DNA of 64,000 bases, from positions 1 through 64,000 of the forward strand of contig NZ_JADMLH010000003.1 of the NCBI RefSeq assembly GCF_016464385.1, in the 5' to 3' direction. The notes beneath the pieces are model-generated. The model was given only the letters and a program-made list of their open reading frames with translations. It was not told the DNA's origin and ran no database searches. Positions 59,850 through 64,000 of this stretch are shown piece after piece (positions within the stretch are counted from its first letter, which is position 1; every line of letters starts with the position of its first letter). Position numbers and translations under genes: made by a program. The stretch comes from Nucisporomicrobium flavum. GTDB taxonomy: Bacteria; Actinomycetota; Actinomycetes; Mycobacteriales; Micromonosporaceae.

Positions 59850-60767
59850 ATGACATGGCAGATGCAACTCCAGCTGACGGTGGAGCGGCCGGCGGACGAC
59901 GCGGCGGCGGCGCGGATGCTGCGGGCCTGGTTCACCGGCGCCTTCGAGGCGGTGGGTGGCAAGCTGCGCGCCGCGGTGCTCGCCGCCGAGCCGATGTCCG
60001 ACTACAACCTCAAGGGCCGGCCCGCCGACGAGCCGTACGGCAACCCGGGCGAGGTGTGGAGTGCCATCCACACCTCGGCCCGGGGCGCCCGCGGCGTGGT
60101 ACGGACGAAGTCGAAGGCGTACTCCACCAAGGCGTGGAAAGCGTTCCTCGAGGGGCTGTCGGCTCCGCCGTTCGGCGCCGAGCTGACCGCGATCACGCTT
60201 GACCACGCCGGCTTTCCCAACGCCTTCCCGGCGCTGACCATCGGGCTGCGTACCAACGACGACGATCCCGGCTGGTGGTTCCTCAGTGTGCGCTTCGGGC
60301 CCGAGCTGCTCGACGACCCGGAGTTCCAGAAGTCGGCCCTCACGTTCGTCCGTTCCTTCGCCGACGACTGGAACCTCGCGTACGGCGAGATCTCGTACGA
60401 CCGGGGGAGCGGCCGTACGGCGTTCGAGTCGGTGTTCCGCGGCCAGCCCGACCAGACCTCGCGCACCAGCCGGCAGACACTGCGCGGGTACGCATGGCTG
60501 ACGATCTGCCCGCAGGAGGTCGGCGACCGCCTCGGCGGGCTCCCGGCGCTGCGCGCGAGCGGCGCGTTCGCCCAGGTGGAGGCGCTGAGCAACGGCGGCT
60601 ACTGGCTGCTGGCCACCGACGACTGGCGTGACTTCGGACAGCCCGTCGCCGAACGGATGTTCTCGGTGCTCGCCCCCGCCCTGCGCCCGGGCGAGCCGCT
60701 GCCCGACGCGCCGGACGACCCGCCCTACTACGTGTCCCGTCGCGACGCGGCCGAGGCGCAGGGCTGA
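59850..60767 (+). CDS. Candidate immunity protein (DUF3396/Imm52-like in outline)
   Basis: 305 residues with GGAGG 8 bases before the ATG; 37 bases after the Rhs gene. The C-terminal half (YAWLTICPQEVGDRLGGLPA, LRASGAFAQVEALSNGGYWL and LATDDWRDFGQPVAERMF) follows the outline of DUF3396 'type VI immunity' proteins (a W-x-T/N-x-L strand, LGG turn and final acidic-P/F-G loop). The N-terminal half is alpha/beta (MQLQLTVERPADDAAAARML, ALTIGLRTNDDDPGWWFLSV). No signal peptide: it would act inside the producer. The family assignment is tentative; position is the main evidence for immunity. Confidence 0.65.
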   Translation: MTWQMQLQLTVERPADDAAAARMLRAWFTGAFEAVGGKLRAAVLAAEPMSDYNLKGRPADEPYGNPGEVWSAIHTSARGARGVVRTKSKAYSTKAWKAFLEGLSAPPFGAELTAITLDHAGFPNAFPALTIGLRTNDDDPGWWFLSVRFGPELLDDPEFQKSALTFVRSFADDWNLAYGEISYDRGSGRTAFESVFRGQPDQTSRTSRQTLRGYAWLTICPQEVGDRLGGLPALRASGAFAQVEALSNGGYWLLATDDWRDFGQPVAERMFSVLAPALRPGEPLPDAPDDPPYYVSRRDAAEAQG

Positions 60768-60771
60768 GCGC

Positions 60772-61206
60772 ATGGGTTACACCGGCCGCATCCTGGTTGC
60801 CCGCACAGGCCCCTACCCCGGCGCCCTGTTCGAGGAGGAGAGAGCCGGCGGCTGGCGCTGGATCCAGCTCGACGGCGACGTCCCGGGCGCCCTCGGCGAG
60901 CTGGTCGCCGCCACCGGCACGCCGGCGGTCTCGGCGTTCGTCCTGGACAGCGACGTCGCCGACGTGGAGGCGCTGACCCCGGGCGGGCAGCGCTGGCGCA
61001 CGTACCTGAACCCCGACGTCGCCGACCGCTACGGCGCGCCGCCGCTGAGCATGCCCCCCGACGAGGTCCTGCGCGCGGCGGTCTCCTGGGCGGCCGAGGC
61101 CGGGCTGAGCGCCGACGCGGACGCTGTCCGTGAGGCGCTCGGGGCGCATCACGTGGAGGCCGAGGAAGCCTTCGAGGACCTGATAACCGCCCTCGGCGTC
61201 GTCTGA
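60772..61206 (+). CDS. Small cytoplasmic protein in immunity position
   Basis: 144 residues, starting 4 bases after the previous stop. GYTGRILVARTGPYPGALFE, then WRWIQLDGDVPGALGELVAA and AVSAFVLDSDVADVEALTPG, with a helical acidic C-terminus (AVREALGAHHVEAEEAFEDL). The composition is acidic, as for many immunity proteins. No family recognised. It could be a second immunity gene or a general accessory. Confidence 0.6.
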   Translation: MGYTGRILVARTGPYPGALFEEERAGGWRWIQLDGDVPGALGELVAATGTPAVSAFVLDSDVADVEALTPGGQRWRTYLNPDVADRYGAPPLSMPPDEVLRAAVSWAAEAGLSADADAVREALGAHHVEAEEAFEDLITALGVV

Positions 61207-61387
61207 CGCCCGACGCCGCCGCCCGGTACACCTCGCTCGGCACGCGGGACGCCCCGATCTCCCTTCCCGCCCTGATCGAGCGCCTCGCAATGAAATCCGA
61301 TCAGCGAGTCACTGAAAAAGCGTTATGTGATTCGGGTGGCGGTGCACTCCTATTACGTATCGACATGTGTCATTGCGCTGGGGTAAT

Positions 61388-61401
61388 AGTTAACGCTAAC
61401 T
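61388..61401. promoter_or_regulatory. Inverted repeat upstream of GH5-GH10 genes
   Basis: AGTTA-ACGC-TAACT, 5-bp arms around four bases, 36 bases before the GH5 start. The surrounding 120 bases are AT-richer than the rest of the window, as expected for a promoter. It is a possible operator for a sugar-responsive repressor; evidence is weak. Confidence 0.35.
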
Positions 61402-61436
61402 TCGCCATCACACACCAGGCGCCTGAGGGAGTCGGG

Positions 61437-62870
61437 ATGCGCATGTCACGTGCCGGCCGGACAGGCCGGATCCTGATCGCCTCAATGCTGACCCTCGCCG
61501 GGGCCGTCGTGGTTCAGGACCCGGCACGCGCCGATACCACGCAGTTCCACGGGGTCAACTGGGCGGATCAGCGCGACAACTTCGTCGACGGCGTGCTCTA
61601 CGTCTCGGGCCTCGGCCCGGCCGACACGTACGCCTCCGCGGCCGTCGTCGCCGATCGGGTGGTCGGCCAGCTCTCCTCCATCACCGGCGCCGACACCGTG
61701 CGCATGCCGATCAACGAGCCGACCGTCGCGACGTACTGGAACACGTACACCGGCGCCGTCGACCAGGCGCTCACCAAGGGCAAGGTGATCCTGGCGTACT
61801 GGGCCCACGCCGGCGGGCGCCCGGCGGACGTCGGCGCCTACGACCGGATGTGGGACACCGTCGTGGCCCGGTACAGGGGCAACAGCAACGCCTATTTCGA
61901 GGTCATCAACGAACCGTACGGATATGGCACGTCCGATCTGAACAACGTCTACAGCGCCTGGCTCGCCCGGCACCCGGACGTGCCCCGTGGCCGGGTCATC
62001 CTGGACGGTGCCGGGCTCGCCCAGAACGTCGCCGCGGTCGGTCAGGACAGCCGGTTGAACGAGACCCTGCTCGCCGTGCACGACTACTCGTTCTTCGCCG
62101 GATTCGAGGACGAGACCTCGTGGGCCAACCACATCGCCGCCTCCATCGGCGGTTACGCCTCCCGGACGGTGGCCACCGAATGGGGCGGTCCGATGGGTCC
62201 CGGCGCCAAGAACGGGGTCTCGTACGACACCATCGACTACTCCATCCCGAGCGGGTCCTTCTTCGCCGACTACGTCCGGGGCGTCAGCAGCAAGCTGCGC
62301 GAGCTCGGTGTCGGAGGGGTCTACTGGCCCGGCCTGCGCGACGGTGACTGGTACAGCCTCACCAAACGCTCCGGCAGCGGATCCAGCCTCACCCTGACGC
62401 TGACCAACCCGACCGGCTTGAACCGCCTGCGCTACTCCTGGGGCATCGGCACCGGTGGCAGCACCACGGTGCGCATCGTGAACGCCGCCACCGGCCTCTA
62501 CGCCGACGGCTGGGGTCGTACCGCTGCGGGCAGCGACGTCGCGCAGGGCCCGGGCAGCTCCGGTCCGAACCAGCAGTGGGTGATCGAGAACTCCGGCACC
62601 TTCGTACGGATCAGGAACGTCGGCACCGGCCTGTACTTCGACGGCATGGGCCGGACCACGAACGGCAGCGCCGCCGGTCAATACATCGCCGGAACCTCGG
62701 CCAATCAGCAGTGGAGCGTGCTCACCGACGCGAACAACGTCCGGCTTCGCAACCGGGCCACCGGCCTGTACCTCGACGGCATGGGACGCACGGCGACCGG
62801 CGCGAGTGCCGGTCAGTACGGCGACTCCACCAGCGCCAACCAGCGCTGGAAGATCGTCGCCGCGGGTTGA
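61437..62870 (+). CDS. Secreted GH5-type glycanase with ricin-type domain
   Basis: 477 residues; ATG at 61,437 after GAGGGA. The signal peptide ends near ARADT (about 33). The GH5 domain (35-330) begins FHGVNWADQRDNF. The predicted acid/base is Glu159 in YFEVINEPYGYG and the nucleophile is Glu248 in TVATEWGGPMG. GVYWPGLRDGDWYSL near the end parallels the other GH5 enzyme at 30,522-31,967. The C-terminal trefoil has three repeats with TGLYxDGxGRT motifs (ATGLYADGWGRTAAGSDV, VGTGLYFDGMGRTTNGS, ATGLYLDGMGRTATGAS), a different ricin subtype. It probably forms an operon with the GH10 xylanase 27 bases on. Confidence 0.88.
   Translation: MRMSRAGRTGRILIASMLTLAGAVVVQDPARADTTQFHGVNWADQRDNFVDGVLYVSGLGPADTYASAAVVADRVVGQLSSITGADTVRMPINEPTVATYWNTYTGAVDQALTKGKVILAYWAHAGGRPADVGAYDRMWDTVVARYRGNSNAYFEVINEPYGYGTSDLNNVYSAWLARHPDVPRGRVILDGAGLAQNVAAVGQDSRLNETLLAVHDYSFFAGFEDETSWANHIAASIGGYASRTVATEWGGPMGPGAKNGVSYDTIDYSIPSGSFFADYVRGVSSKLRELGVGGVYWPGLRDGDWYSLTKRSGSGSSLTLTLTNPTGLNRLRYSWGIGTGGSTTVRIVNAATGLYADGWGRTAAGSDVAQGPGSSGPNQQWVIENSGTFVRIRNVGTGLYFDGMGRTTNGSAAGQYIAGTSANQQWSVLTDANNVRLRNRATGLYLDGMGRTATGASAGQYGDSTSANQRWKIVAAG

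Positions 62871-64000
<1,130 letters not shown>

Overview
The window is high-GC DNA with actinobacterial codon bias. Its gene content (ANTAR regulators, PRC-barrel and Asp23 stress proteins, DUF5994 proteins, ricin-type lectin domains on secreted enzymes, a very long secreted Rhs protein) suggests a filamentous actinomycete. Micromonosporaceae, perhaps an Actinoplanes relative, is my best guess; this is inference from gene content, not a marker gene. No rRNA, intact tRNA or CRISPR array was seen.

Layout. (1) 1-29,000 is a stress and regulation region rich in paralogous blocks and broken genes. A block with a small membrane protein, a DAGK-type lipid kinase and a fatty acid desaturase occurs at 1-3,500 and again at 22,800-27,100, with different members truncated in each copy. 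A two-gene GAF-ANTAR operon is also duplicated (3,773-5,279 and 11,180-12,688). Between them lie transketolase, partner-switching pieces (STAS, HATPase, SigB/F-type sigma fragment) and a six-gene Asp23/AmaP envelope-stress operon (13,361-15,923). (2) 27,700-29,100 is a mobile-element scar: a decayed ISAs1-like transposase, a tRNA-like 3' end, a terminator hairpin and a tyrosine-integrase remnant. (3) 29,215-30,120 encodes a secreted protein made of two almost identical 139-residue units. (4) 30,522-36,756 is a secreted polysaccharide or sugar-use locus: a GH5 glycanase divergent from a PQQ-type sugar dehydrogenase and a ThuA-DUF1080 protein, all ending in ricin beta-trefoils. A perfect 16-bp palindrome overlaps a candidate promoter in the shared intergenic region. 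(5) 36,850-43,400 holds broken genes, a GT39-type membrane glycosyltransferase, a divergent NAD+-dependent DNA ligase, a lipoprotein and an alpha/beta hydrolase.

(6) 43,522-61,206 is the most unusual part. A three-gene, translationally coupled operon (membrane sensor-like protein, caspase-like protease, companion protein) points away from a second operon. That second operon encodes an 1863-residue multidomain secreted protein, a 2097-residue Rhs/YD-repeat protein with a PD-(D/E)XK-like nuclease tip and a hydrophobic C-terminus, and two small genes in the immunity position. I read it as a candidate Rhs toxin-immunity locus paired with a caspase-based signalling or defence module; the functional link between the two halves is inference. 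(7) 61,437-64,000 carries a second GH5-type enzyme and a GH10 xylanase cut by the window edge, probably one operon for plant-polysaccharide breakdown.
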